Below, in pieces: positions 6,947 through 13,743 of a stretch of 13,743 nt of DNA. Both the position numbers and the translations under genes were made by a program. The notes beneath the pieces were generated by a model, which was given only the letters and a program-made list of their open reading frames with translations, had not been told where the DNA came from and did not search any database. Source of the stretch: Bacteroidota bacterium (GTDB lineage: Bacteria; Bacteroidota; Bacteroidia; Sphingobacteriales; Sphingobacteriaceae); NCBI GenBank assembly GCA_013288465.1, contig JABDBT010000070.1, forward strand, positions 1 to 13,743, written 5' to 3'. The first letter of the stretch is position 1; every line of letters begins with the position of its first letter.

Positions 6947-7897
6947 TTAAAAAGTATCAATATCGGCAGAAGTGAATTTAATTTTATTTATAGGCACGCC
7001 ACCTTCAAAATCCTGGAATAGCGCATGAAAAGAGGGTATAGCTGTAAACCTGTTTGAAAACAAGGTATGTAAAGTGGTACCCGGGCTTGTATGGAAATGT
7101 AACTCACTTATCCCCAGCTTACGGGCAAGTTTTTTCAATTTGTTCATCACATTCTCAAAATTATGTGCATTTACCAAAATATCCCCAATTAAAAACTCCC
7201 TGCCAATTTTTACCCATAAAGTTGCATTGCCAATTTTAATAACCTGTGAATGAGTATAGCATTTATAATTAAAGTAATGTTGGTCCCGGTAAACACCTGC
7301 ATATCCATCATTAAATGCCGAATTGGCAATTCCATGTTGTAGTTTAAGGTGTTTTTTTAAAATCCTTTGTTGGTAGTCTGCATATAAACTTTTTAAAAGC
7401 AAAAGTTTATTAAAAAGCCTGTACCACGAAAAAGCACCTGTTTGGATGATAAAACAATCCATCCGGTCGGTCATGTGCCAGCCTAACTTATTTATTGCAC
7501 CGGGTAACGAGTTTTGATTGGGAAAACCGAAAAGCAATTGAATATCATTGTCCCGGCATAGTTGAAAGGTAATATTAGACAATTCAACAAATAGCCCCTT
7601 AAACCTGAATTGCGGGTGCGTCATCGTATCCGCCGATTGTGCGGCAAGTACAATTCTATCATCAAACTTTATAAAGCAGGGAATAACACCATAATAACCT
7701 ATAGGTAAATCCTCATTATTGTATGCGATAAAACCAATGTATTCAACTCCCGTATAAGCGGTATTATATTTCATGAAGTAGAAATTTGCCGGCGGAATTG
7801 CCCCATATACCACGGTATGCAGTTTTTCCAAGTCGTGCAGGTTATTTACGCTCAACCGCTTAATATGATATCCTTTTATTGGGTCATCAGTGTTCAT
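6947..7897 (-). CDS. GNAT-superfamily acyltransferase
   Basis: A 316-residue protein of the large GNAT type found in glycan and lipid clusters. Residues about 10-150 form the GNAT core: IGYYGVIPCFIKFDDRIVLAAQS, then the motif-A equivalent SADTMTHPQFRFKGLF (about 88-103). There RFKGLF replaces the classic R/Q-x-x-G-x-G/A acyl-CoA pyrophosphate loop. LLFGFPNQNSLPGAINKLGW follows. The C-terminal half, roughly 150-316, looks like a second diverged GNAT-like repeat and may bind the acceptor, as in other double-GNAT proteins. Likely role: N- or O-acylation of a sugar or amino group. The neighbouring deacetylase could free that amine. Its start overlaps the deacetylase stop by 11 bases, and it ends one base before the next ATG, showing tight translational coupling. 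Confidence 0.8.
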   Translation of the reverse strand: MNTDDPIKGYHIKRLSVNNLHDLEKLHTVVYGAIPPANFYFMKYNTAYTGVEYIGFIAYNNEDLPIGYYGVIPCFIKFDDRIVLAAQSADTMTHPQFRFKGLFVELSNITFQLCRDNDIQLLFGFPNQNSLPGAINKLGWHMTDRMDCFIIQTGAFSWYRLFNKLLLLKSLYADYQQRILKKHLKLQHGIANSAFNDGYAGVYRDQHYFNYKCYTHSQVIKIGNATLWVKIGREFLIGDILVNAHNFENVMNKLKKLARKLGISELHFHTSPGTTLHTLFSNRFTAIPSFHALFQDFEGGVPINKIKFTSADIDTF

Positions 7898-8897
7898 ACC
7901 CGCGGGTTATAGTTGCATACATTTGGTTAATGGGCGAAATGAACGGGTTTACGGTAAAACGTTCTCTCATCATATCGTCGTCTTTATTTCCTTCAAAATG
8001 GAAATCCATAGTCAGTAATTGACTGTATCCGGCTTTTTTTGCTTCTTCTACTACCGACAGATTGTAAGCGCCATACGGAAACGCCAAACTGTTAACTTGT
8101 TTCGCTGTCAAATTTTCAAGATATTCTTTCGACTGAACCATTTCTTTAGCCGCCTCAGCAATTTTAATCTTCGAAAGATCATTGTGGTAATAACCATGTG
8201 CGCCAATAGTAACAAGAGGGGAACGTGCCAGTATTTGGATCTGCTCGCTGGTCATTTGCAACCAATAATCTTGCTCCGAGGTGTTTTTTTTGAAAGGGAC
8301 AAGCGGGTACAATAGCTTCATCATTTCTTCCTTTTCAGTAAAGCCCGTTGAGCGGAGTTTTTCTGCCAGGGTAATATCGCTTTGGGTTGATGTGTATTTA
8401 TCATACCTGCCTTTATCATACCGCTCATTTTTATAGTGTATGGTTTTAGGCCCATATTTGCTCACTACACCTAAAAAATCGTTCCATAAAACATCATAAC
8501 CTGCCTCACGGATACCTGTAATAAAAAATGCAGCAGGCATTTTGTAGGCTTCTAACAGCGGCAATACGTACTTGTAGTTATTAGCGAAGCCATCATCAAA
8601 AGTTAGGCAGATATTGAATTTTTTTTTGCTGAAGCGCTGTTGATAGAAACCATCAAGCGACAGCACATTGAAATATTTTTTATAAAGTTTGAGATGTGCT
8701 TCAAATGTTTCTTTGGTTAAAAAAATGGGATTAAACCGGGTATGGTCCTGTTGGCATATACCATGATAAATAACTATCCGGTTCCCACGTGCATTCTCAA
8801 AAAAACGCTCGTTCAGGCCTAAGGCATAGCCTATATCCCGACTCCAATATTTGGTTTCCCGGTATATTTTTGAGCATATTTTTTTAGTTATTGACAT
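7887..8897 (-). CDS. Polysaccharide deacetylase (NodB homology, carbohydrate esterase 4 type)
   Basis: NodB-type deacetylases remove N-acetyl (sometimes O-acetyl) groups from amino sugars in a metal-dependent reaction. The 336-residue protein shows motif 1 LTFDDGF (98-104) with catalytic-base and metal Asp101-Asp102. Motif 2 is GAHGYYHND (232-240) with His234 and His238 as metal ligands, and motif 3 is FPYGAY (273-278). A segment of about 100 residues between motif 1 and motif 2 is longer than in minimal NodB domains, as in many two-part deacetylases of lipid- or polysaccharide-linked sugars. No signal peptide or membrane helix is evident, so it probably acts on a cytosolic or membrane-attached intermediate. 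The start at 8897 is 3 bases after the amidohydrolase stop. Confidence 0.93.
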   Translation of the reverse strand: MSITKKICSKIYRETKYWSRDIGYALGLNERFFENARGNRIVIYHGICQQDHTRFNPIFLTKETFEAHLKLYKKYFNVLSLDGFYQQRFSKKKFNICLTFDDGFANNYKYVLPLLEAYKMPAAFFITGIREAGYDVLWNDFLGVVSKYGPKTIHYKNERYDKGRYDKYTSTQSDITLAEKLRSTGFTEKEEMMKLLYPLVPFKKNTSEQDYWLQMTSEQIQILARSPLVTIGAHGYYHNDLSKIKIAEAAKEMVQSKEYLENLTAKQVNSLAFPYGAYNLSVVEEAKKAGYSQLLTMDFHFEGNKDDDMMRERFTVNPFISPINQMYATITRGYEH

Positions 8898-8900
8898 TGG

Positions 8901-10052
8901 TTAATTAATGGTTACCGGGAAGCTGGCTTCCGGATAATATTCTTTTATACTGTTTATTAATGCAGGAACATCTCCTTGAATATATTTATCAGCCCCGCCA
9001 ATGGTGATTTTGCTAAAGCCAGACAGGTCTGTTTTGGTTAGCTGATCATATAAGGAAGCATCAAAAAGCCGGATATTCCCCTGGTGAAGCACCAGTAATA
9101 TATCTTTTGACTCAATAGAAAAAAATGCCTCCAACCCATTTTCTGTTTTTTTATTTGCAACGACCAAGTCGGCGTTTCCTGTTTTTTTTATTTCGTTATT
9201 ATTTGTTTTCCAAATAGTTGACGCATTTATATGAAGCGAATTATACAATTCAGCATCAGTTAGCATTTCGGTTTTTCGAGCCATAGCTATGTGGTCCCAT
9301 ATATCCCAATTACCGGTAAGGGTGGAGTCTGTACCAAAGAGTATAGTAGTATGCTTTTTTAGTTTATTCACAGACGCTGTTTTATCAAGCAAAAAATAAT
9401 TTGATTGCGGGCACCATACAATAGCTTCAAAATTTTCAGCCTGTTCTGCCGACATTGATACACCATGTACACCTATCAATGTTTTTTGCAATTTGTTCCA
9501 GTACACGAGCTGATCTATTTCGTTGTAAGACGACCAATCATTCCCTTCGCCAGCATGAATAACAACGGGGAATTTCCTTTTTAAAGGATTGTTCAGTTTT
9601 AGTTTCCATTTTTTTTCAAACTGTACAGAGTGCAGGCAATAATAGTTTTCATGAACAGTGATCAATGGGTTGGGCGTTTGGATCTTCTCGCCGTGGTTCA
9701 CTACTGTAGTAACCCCGCATAGTAAGTTTTTAAGTATGCCCCATTGTTCGCGCAGCAAAAGCGGCACTTTTAATACCTTCGAAATTTCATCTTTGTAATT
9801 TTCATGAATATGTTTACCCCATTCGGTATAGTTTTTATAAGTCCTGTTACCTAATTGCGGAAATAGGTTAAAATCTAAATGATCGTGCGAATTAATAAGG
9901 CCGGGAAATATCAATGCTTTATTAAATGTGAGCTGTAATGGGTCTGCATTAACATCTGCCGCATAACTAAATACGTCCGTAATTTTATTGCCATCGATCT
10001 TAATATTTACCGGATTATAGCTGTCAATTAAGGTTACTTTATTTAGTACCAT
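8901..10052 (-). CDS. Metal-dependent amidohydrolase, Atz/Trz (SAH/MTA deaminase) type
   Basis: Amidohydrolase-superfamily enzymes hydrolyse C-N bonds, often by deaminating purines, pyrimidines or their nucleosides. The 383-residue protein has the small beta-domain start typical of imidazolonepropionase and cytosine-deaminase relatives. FPGLINSHDHLD follows (49-60; metal ligands His56, His58), then VIHAGEG (164-170; His166 and acid Glu169), GVHGVSM (194-200; His196), WCPQSN (213-218) and FGTDS (239-243; metal Asp242). This set is closest to the subgroup with S-adenosylhomocysteine/methylthioadenosine deaminases and TrzN, but it is shorter than their usual 420-470. Its start overlaps the methyltransferase stop in a TAATG, a coupling signal. 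The substrate is unassigned: a cluster intermediate or an adenosine-type by-product of the SAM enzymes are both possible. Confidence 0.87.
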   Translation of the reverse strand: MVLNKVTLIDSYNPVNIKIDGNKITDVFSYAADVNADPLQLTFNKALIFPGLINSHDHLDFNLFPQLGNRTYKNYTEWGKHIHENYKDEISKVLKVPLLLREQWGILKNLLCGVTTVVNHGEKIQTPNPLITVHENYYCLHSVQFEKKWKLKLNNPLKRKFPVVIHAGEGNDWSSYNEIDQLVYWNKLQKTLIGVHGVSMSAEQAENFEAIVWCPQSNYFLLDKTASVNKLKKHTTILFGTDSTLTGNWDIWDHIAMARKTEMLTDAELYNSLHINASTIWKTNNNEIKKTGNADLVVANKKTENGLEAFFSIESKDILLVLHQGNIRLFDASLYDQLTKTDLSGFSKITIGGADKYIQGDVPALINSIKEYYPEASFPVTIN

Positions 10053-10795
10053 TATTCTCCCCGTTTAAGATGTATGCCATATATAATACGCGAACCTTTA
10101 AACTTTTCATATACCGGTAAGGCATTTTTTGAGGTGTAATAATGTTTTACCGATTCATCAACTATTTTTTCAACTTTCTTAACTATATGAAAGTTGTTTT
10201 TGAGCAATATCTCTTCAATATCATATACATAATGCACAAAATTTTGCACCGCTATCTGTGTTTTATGGTGTTCAAATGTTCTTTTGCCGCCAAACGCCAA
10301 TGCGTTGGGATGAAAATCAGTAATGATAATTTCCCCTGTCTTTTTTAGTACCCGGCACCAGGCTTGTAGGGCCTCGTCAATGTTTTGAATGTGTGCCACG
10401 GTAAGCGTTGATACAATAATATCAAACGTCGCATCGGAGATATCTAAAAATAAGTTGCCGGTTATTTGGTGTACACTGGCCTTCGGGAACTTTTCTTTTA
10501 GCCGGCCAAGCATTCCCGGCGAAACATCAAACCCGGTTAAATTGAGCGGATGTTTATTAAATAGCTTATCCCAATGCCTGCCAGTACCGCAACCTATATC
10601 AGCAACTTGTTTTTTGTTGATCGCAACGCCCGCTAATAATTCAGAAAACACCTCCTCGTCCATATCCAGCATGAGGTTACCGGGCTGCACATCATAGTTT
10701 TCAGACCATAGATCATAAGCCTCTACAGATCCTTTTTCTTTTAGAGGCGAACGAAAAGGTGTTTTAAAAATGATTTTTTTAAGGGTTGCGATCAC
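10052..10795 (-). CDS. Class I SAM-dependent methyltransferase, first gene of the operon
   Basis: A 247-residue Rossmann-fold methyltransferase of the Methyltransf_11/UbiE-like type. AYDLWSENYDVQP (26-38) is the usual pre-domain motif. VADIGCGTGRHW (64-75) is SAM-binding motif I, GFDVSPGML (88-96) is motif II, and FDIIVSTLTVAHIQN with LKKTGEIIITDFHP correspond to motifs IV and V/VI. The start is GTG at 10795: an in-frame TAG lies just upstream and no earlier ATG exists in frame, so the GTG is the best choice. It leads the six-gene minus-strand unit, and its stop overlaps the amidohydrolase start by one base. The acceptor (O, N or C) cannot be deduced; co-occurrence with sugar-modifying genes suggests a small molecule or glycan precursor. 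Confidence 0.9.
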   Translation of the reverse strand: MIATLKKIIFKTPFRSPLKEKGSVEAYDLWSENYDVQPGNLMLDMDEEVFSELLAGVAINKKQVADIGCGTGRHWDKLFNKHPLNLTGFDVSPGMLGRLKEKFPKASVHQITGNLFLDISDATFDIIVSTLTVAHIQNIDEALQAWCRVLKKTGEIIITDFHPNALAFGGKRTFEHHKTQIAVQNFVHYVYDIEEILLKNNFHIVKKVEKIVDESVKHYYTSKNALPVYEKFKGSRIIYGIHLKRGE

Positions 10796-10855
10796 GGTAA
10801 TGGGGTTCTAATTAAATAGGTTCAACAATATTAAATACGGGCAATTATAGGTAAT

Positions 10856-10891
10856 GGTTGCCCGGGTGTTTATTTCGGGCTACAGGCAACC
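10856..10891 (+). promoter_or_regulatory. Inverted repeat with two competing stems in the divergent region
   Basis: GGTTGCC (10856-10862) pairs with GGCAACC (10885-10891), and GCCCG (10860-10864) can instead pair with CGGGC (10876-10880). The two stems share bases 10860-10862, so they exclude each other. On DNA this could be an operator; in RNA it could be an alternating leader structure of the plus-strand radical SAM transcript. The function is inferred only. Confidence 0.4.
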
Positions 10892-10952
10892 TCATGCTTT
10901 TATGCAGCGTATTTATAGGTGATTACATACCTGGTTAGTTAATGATCCCTAC

Positions 10953-10980
10953 AGCAATGGGTTTACGCCCATTGCTTTTT
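10953..10980 (+). terminator. Terminator-like hairpin just upstream of the B12 radical SAM gene
   Basis: A perfect 9-bp stem AGCAATGGG (10953-10961) / CCCATTGCT (10968-10976) encloses a 6-base loop and runs on into T10977-T10980, making five Ts in a row with the last stem base. That is the form of an intrinsic terminator for plus-strand transcription. No plus-strand gene ends nearby: all genes to the left run the other way. The next plus-strand ATG is only 16 bases downstream. It may be a leader attenuator, or a block on read-through from antisense transcription across the operon. Confidence 0.6.
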
Positions 10981-10996
10981 AAATCTTTATCGTACA

Positions 10997-12499
10997 ATGA
11001 GTAAAATATTACTTTTTAACCCTAAAAGCGCCAATGCAAAATATCGCATACCCAATTCTATATTAAACATAGCTGCTTCGGTTGAGGGTAAATACGATTG
11101 GGTTATTGTTGACGGTAATTGTGAGGCAGACCCTATAAAGAAAATAGAATCATATCTAAGCACCGGCAATTTTAAGTACCTGGGGTTTACCGTAATGCCC
11201 GGCCCGCAATTGAGGCAGGCAATTATCGCGGCAAAAGCTATTAAAGAAAAACACCCTTTTACAAAGATGATATGGGGAGGATATTTCCCTTCCAATCATT
11301 CTGATTCGGTACTCTATTCAGGTTATGTTGACTTTATTATAAATGGCCCCGGCGATCATGCTTTTCCATTGCTGATTGATGCGTTAGAACATGACCAGCC
11401 TTTTGAGTTTATCAAAAACCTGATCTATAGAGATAGGGATGGAAAAATATTTAAAACTACCAAAGAAGACCTTATTGACCAGGATTCGTTACCTGGGTTG
11501 CCCTATGATAAGTTGAATAACTTTTATCCAATCCCTAAATTTTTAGGAAAGACCTATTTAGGCGACAAAACCCTGGCTTATCATTCCAGCATTGGCTGCC
11601 CGTTCACCTGTTCGTTTTGTGCTGTTGTGCCAATTTATGAAGCAAGGTGGAAAGCAAAATCGGCACAAACGGTTTATAACGATGTAAAATATATTAAAGA
11701 CAAATGGGGGGCAACCGCCATCGAGTTTCATGATAATAACTTCTTTGTATCCGAAAAACGGGCCGTTGAATTCTCCAGGTTAATTCAGCCCGAAAATATG
11801 ACCTGGTGGGGGATGGCACGTATTGATACGATGAGCAAGTTTAAAGACTCATCGTTGGCTGCTATTCGCGATTCGGGCTGCAAGTGCATATTTTTTGGTG
11901 CCGAAAGCGGAAATAACGCCATCCTGGAACAAATGGATAAAGGCGGGACACAAACTGGTGAGCAGATCATCGAGTTTGCCGAACGGCTTAAAAGGTTTGA
12001 TATAATCCCTGAGTATTCATTTGTGTTGGGCACACCGGCGCCTACGCCTGCACAGGTAGAGGCTCAAATTGATTTTGAGATAGATTTTATAAAAAAGGTA
12101 AAAGCGGTAAACCCTAAAACAGAGATAATAATATACACCTACAGCCCTGTACCAACAGAAGGTTCAGAGCTATACAAACAGGTACTGTCAAGCGGGTTTA
12201 AGTTCCCGCAAACGCTGGAAGACTGGATAAGCCCGGCATGGGAAAACTTTGACCTGCGTAAAAACCCGTTAACACCGTGGCTAACTCCCGATATGATAGA
12301 TAAGATACGAAATTTTGAAACGGTGCTTAACGGCGTATATCCAACGGTTACTGATATCCGCTTAAGCAGGTTAAAACGCGAATTAATAAAACTGGTATCA
12401 ACCATTCGCTATAAAATTAACGTTTATCAATATCCCTATGAAATAAAGTTGCTACAAAAGGTTTGGAAATACCGGCAGCCGGAAATACAGGGATTTTAG
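10997..12499 (+). CDS. B12-binding-domain radical SAM protein
   Basis: A 500-residue radical SAM enzyme of the cobalamin-binding class, whose members do methylations, ring contractions, cyclisations and similar radical chemistry. The N-terminal part (1-160) has the Rossmann-like B12-domain layout: KILLFNPKSANAKYRIPNSILNIAAS, then VIVDGNCEADP (36-46), GFTVMPGP (63-70) and MIWGGYFPS (91-99; the GG-x-x-P loop). It lacks the DxHxxG histidine, so any cobalamin would be bound base-off or His-off, as in several members of the class. The radical SAM core has the 4Fe-4S motif CPFTCSFC (Cys201, Cys205, Cys208), FHDNNF and FFGAESG, with a helical C-terminal extension after about 400. The start at 10997 leaves the expected short lead-in. 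It is separated from the next radical SAM gene by 84 bases, so they are probably cotranscribed. The substrate is unknown. Confidence 0.92.
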   Translation: MSKILLFNPKSANAKYRIPNSILNIAASVEGKYDWVIVDGNCEADPIKKIESYLSTGNFKYLGFTVMPGPQLRQAIIAAKAIKEKHPFTKMIWGGYFPSNHSDSVLYSGYVDFIINGPGDHAFPLLIDALEHDQPFEFIKNLIYRDRDGKIFKTTKEDLIDQDSLPGLPYDKLNNFYPIPKFLGKTYLGDKTLAYHSSIGCPFTCSFCAVVPIYEARWKAKSAQTVYNDVKYIKDKWGATAIEFHDNNFFVSEKRAVEFSRLIQPENMTWWGMARIDTMSKFKDSSLAAIRDSGCKCIFFGAESGNNAILEQMDKGGTQTGEQIIEFAERLKRFDIIPEYSFVLGTPAPTPAQVEAQIDFEIDFIKKVKAVNPKTEIIIYTYSPVPTEGSELYKQVLSSGFKFPQTLEDWISPAWENFDLRKNPLTPWLTPDMIDKIRNFETVLNGVYPTVTDIRLSRLKRELIKLVSTIRYKINVYQYPYEIKLLQKVWKYRQPEIQGF

Positions 12500-12583
12500 A
12501 TACCATATAGATGATAGATAATGGTTTATAGTTAGATTTTTAAAGCCGAATACTATATCAGGAATCAAAATAGATTTTATCAA

Positions 12584-13633
12584 ATGTCCGAACAAATATT
12601 ATATAGCACATACAAGCGATACAGAACTTTACAAACGCATGTAATATCAGCATTACCCGTGGTGATATTAATGCCGCATAGCGCCTGTAATTGCCGTTGT
12701 GTAATGTGTGATATATGGAAGGACAACAAGAATCTGAAACAACTTACCGAAAGTGATGTAACTGGCTTATTAGGTTCATTAAAGAAGTTTGGTACACAAC
12801 AGGTGGTTATGTCGGGAGGGGAGGCGTTATTAAATACCAATTTTTTCAGGTTATGCGAGCTGCTGAAAAATGAGGGTATAAAAGTGAGCCTGCTTACCAC
12901 CGGGTTATCCATAAAGGCCCATGCTGATCAGTTATTAAAATGGGTTGATGACCTTATTGTATCATTAGATGGCGATGAGCAAACACATGATACGATAAGA
13001 AATATACCTAACGCCTTTAAGAAACTGAAGGAAGGGGTTGAATATATTAAAGGGATAAACCCGTTTTACAGGATAACCGGAAGAACGGTAATTCACCGGC
13101 TAAATTTCAGGAACTGGCAGGCCATAATTGATGCCGCTATGGATATGGGGCTTGACCAGATCAGTTTTTTGCCTGCTGATGTAAGCAGTCATGCCTTTAA
13201 CCGCCAAACAGCATGGAGTGAACCCAAACAGCATGAAATACTAATACATGAACGGGAACTATCAGAACTCCAGGAGATGATATATAATATCATTACTGAT
13301 AACAGAGCTTGTTTCTCCGGCCATTTCATAGCTGAGTCAACACTGAAAATTCAAAACATTTACCATTACTATGCTGCATTTTATGGTATTAATCCTTTTC
13401 CATATAAAAAGTGTAATGCGCCCTGGGTATCAACCGTAATTGAAGCAGATGGTAGCGTACGTCCTTGTTTTTTTCATGATGTAATGGGCAATATTCATGA
13501 TTCATCATTAAATGAAATACTAAATAGCCCGAAAGCTGTTGATTTCAGGAAAACACTGGACATTGACACCAACGGCACCTGTGTAAAATGTGTGTGTACG
13601 TTAAACCTGTCGCCGTTTGCAAAACTGGCATAA
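12584..13633 (+). CDS. Radical SAM protein with SPASM-like C-terminal domain
   Basis: A 349-residue radical SAM protein. The 4Fe-4S motif is CNCRCVMC (35-42; ligands Cys35, Cys39, Cys42, with extra Cys37). The usual GGEP appears as SGGEALL (77-83) with alanine for proline. LIVSLDGDEQTHD (124-136) is the typical beta-strand and substrate-side motif. The C-terminal region has Cys277 (KKCNAPW), EADGSVRPCFF with Cys295, the GNI-x-x-x-SLNEI signature (302-312) and CVKCVC (Cys333, 336, 338), together matching a SPASM or twitch domain that binds auxiliary Fe-S clusters. SPASM proteins modify peptides but also sugars and small molecules; no precursor peptide gene is visible in the window. It lies between two B12-type radical SAM genes on the same strand and ends 5 bases before the third. 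Confidence 0.92.
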   Translation: MSEQILYSTYKRYRTLQTHVISALPVVILMPHSACNCRCVMCDIWKDNKNLKQLTESDVTGLLGSLKKFGTQQVVMSGGEALLNTNFFRLCELLKNEGIKVSLLTTGLSIKAHADQLLKWVDDLIVSLDGDEQTHDTIRNIPNAFKKLKEGVEYIKGINPFYRITGRTVIHRLNFRNWQAIIDAAMDMGLDQISFLPADVSSHAFNRQTAWSEPKQHEILIHERELSELQEMIYNIITDNRACFSGHFIAESTLKIQNIYHYYAAFYGINPFPYKKCNAPWVSTVIEADGSVRPCFFHDVMGNIHDSSLNEILNSPKAVDFRKTLDIDTNGTCVKCVCTLNLSPFAKLA

Positions 13634-13638
13634 TCGAT

Positions 13639-13743
13639 ATGAATAATATTCTTTTTACCCATTCGTACTTTTTGCAGTTTGATCCTAAACAATGGGCTTT
13701 AGGGCAACCTTATCCGCCGTTGGGTACTTTGTATGCTGCCGCT
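13639..13743 (+). CDS. Start of a further B12-type radical SAM protein (cut by window edge)
   Basis: An open frame starts with ATG at 13639 and runs to the end of the window (35 codons, no stop). It begins MNNILFTHSYFLQ and continues through DPKQW to PYPPLGTLYAA, the N-terminal pattern of cobalamin-binding-domain radical SAM proteins, in which PPLGLLYLAA-type sequence follows the first beta strand. It begins 5 bases after the preceding radical SAM stop, so it should share that transcript. The catalytic cysteines lie outside the window, so the assignment rests on the N terminus and context. Confidence 0.7.
   Translation, partial: MNNILFTHSYFLQFDPKQWALGQPYPPLGTLYAAA

Noticed and set aside
6946..6960. 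TTG start at 6960 for the flavin-reductase-like gene
   Set aside because: It would overlap the preceding gene by 14 bases with a rare start, while an ATG sits one base after the upstream stop.
8619..8627. Run of nine T (A9 in the deacetylase coding strand) as a phase-variable tract
   Set aside because: It encodes KKK within an intact domain, similar runs of 7 to 8 occur throughout this AT-rich region, and nothing else suggests switching.
10796..10996. Cobalamin riboswitch upstream of the B12-type radical SAM gene
   Set aside because: No B12-box-like sequence is present and the visible stems do not form the conserved core; the class binds rather than makes cobalamin.
12500..12583. Promoter or repeat between the first two radical SAM genes
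   Set aside because: The 84-base gap is AT-rich, with a short direct repeat TAGATTTT (12533 and 12571), but has no convincing promoter, hairpin or terminator.
4914..13743. Hopanoid side-chain pathway
   Set aside because: Only a functional analogy: no squalene-hopene cyclase or phosphorylase is seen, and the radical SAM proteins do not carry HpnH-like sequence around the cluster motif.

Overview
The window looks like chromosomal DNA of a Bacteroidota bacterium, most likely Sphingobacteriaceae (Mucilaginibacter/Pedobacter type). The reasons are moderate-to-low GC, almost no Shine-Dalgarno sequences before start codons, a few promoter motifs of the Bacteroidota TAnnTTTG type, and an octanucleotide repeat array inside mnmE of a kind I associate, from memory only, with this family. 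No rRNA, tRNA, insertion sequence or CRISPR array was seen.

Layout. (1) 60-1472 (+): mnmE, tRNA uridine-34 modification GTPase, carrying an in-frame repeat-derived insert between its G4 and G5 motifs. (2) 1611-3722: a mixed stretch of four genes. On the minus strand are a secreted protein resembling the APCDD1 domain of animal Wnt inhibitors, with its own hairpin terminator, and a signal-peptide-bearing S51 (peptidase E/cyanophycinase-like) hydrolase. On the plus strand are a doubtful 63-residue ORF and an HxlR-type regulator. (3) 3858-4919 (+): a GT4 glycosyltransferase whose 3' end overlaps the next, convergent gene by 6 bases. (4) 4914-10795 (-): a very tight six-gene operon. In transcription order it encodes a SAM methyltransferase, an amidohydrolase of the Atz/Trz-deaminase type, a NodB-like polysaccharide deacetylase, a GNAT acyltransferase, a flavin-reductase-like protein and a second GT4 glycosyltransferase. 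Junctions are -1, +3, -11, +1 and +16 bases. (5) 10796-10996: a 201-base divergent region with strong inverted repeats, including a terminator-like hairpin just before the next start codon. (6) 10997-13743 (+): three radical SAM genes: a B12-binding-type enzyme, a SPASM-type enzyme, and the first 35 codons of another apparent B12-type enzyme cut by the window edge.

How the genes may work together. Regions 3 to 6 look like one biosynthetic locus. Two sugar transferases, an N-deacetylase and an acyltransferase could build and trim an amino-sugar-containing product. The methyltransferase, flavin-dependent protein and radical SAM enzymes could decorate it or build an unusual core. The amidohydrolase could act on an intermediate or on an adenosine-type by-product of the SAM enzymes. 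The product is not identifiable from sequence, and no polyketide, nonribosomal-peptide or precursor-peptide gene is visible here. The cluster continues beyond the right edge.
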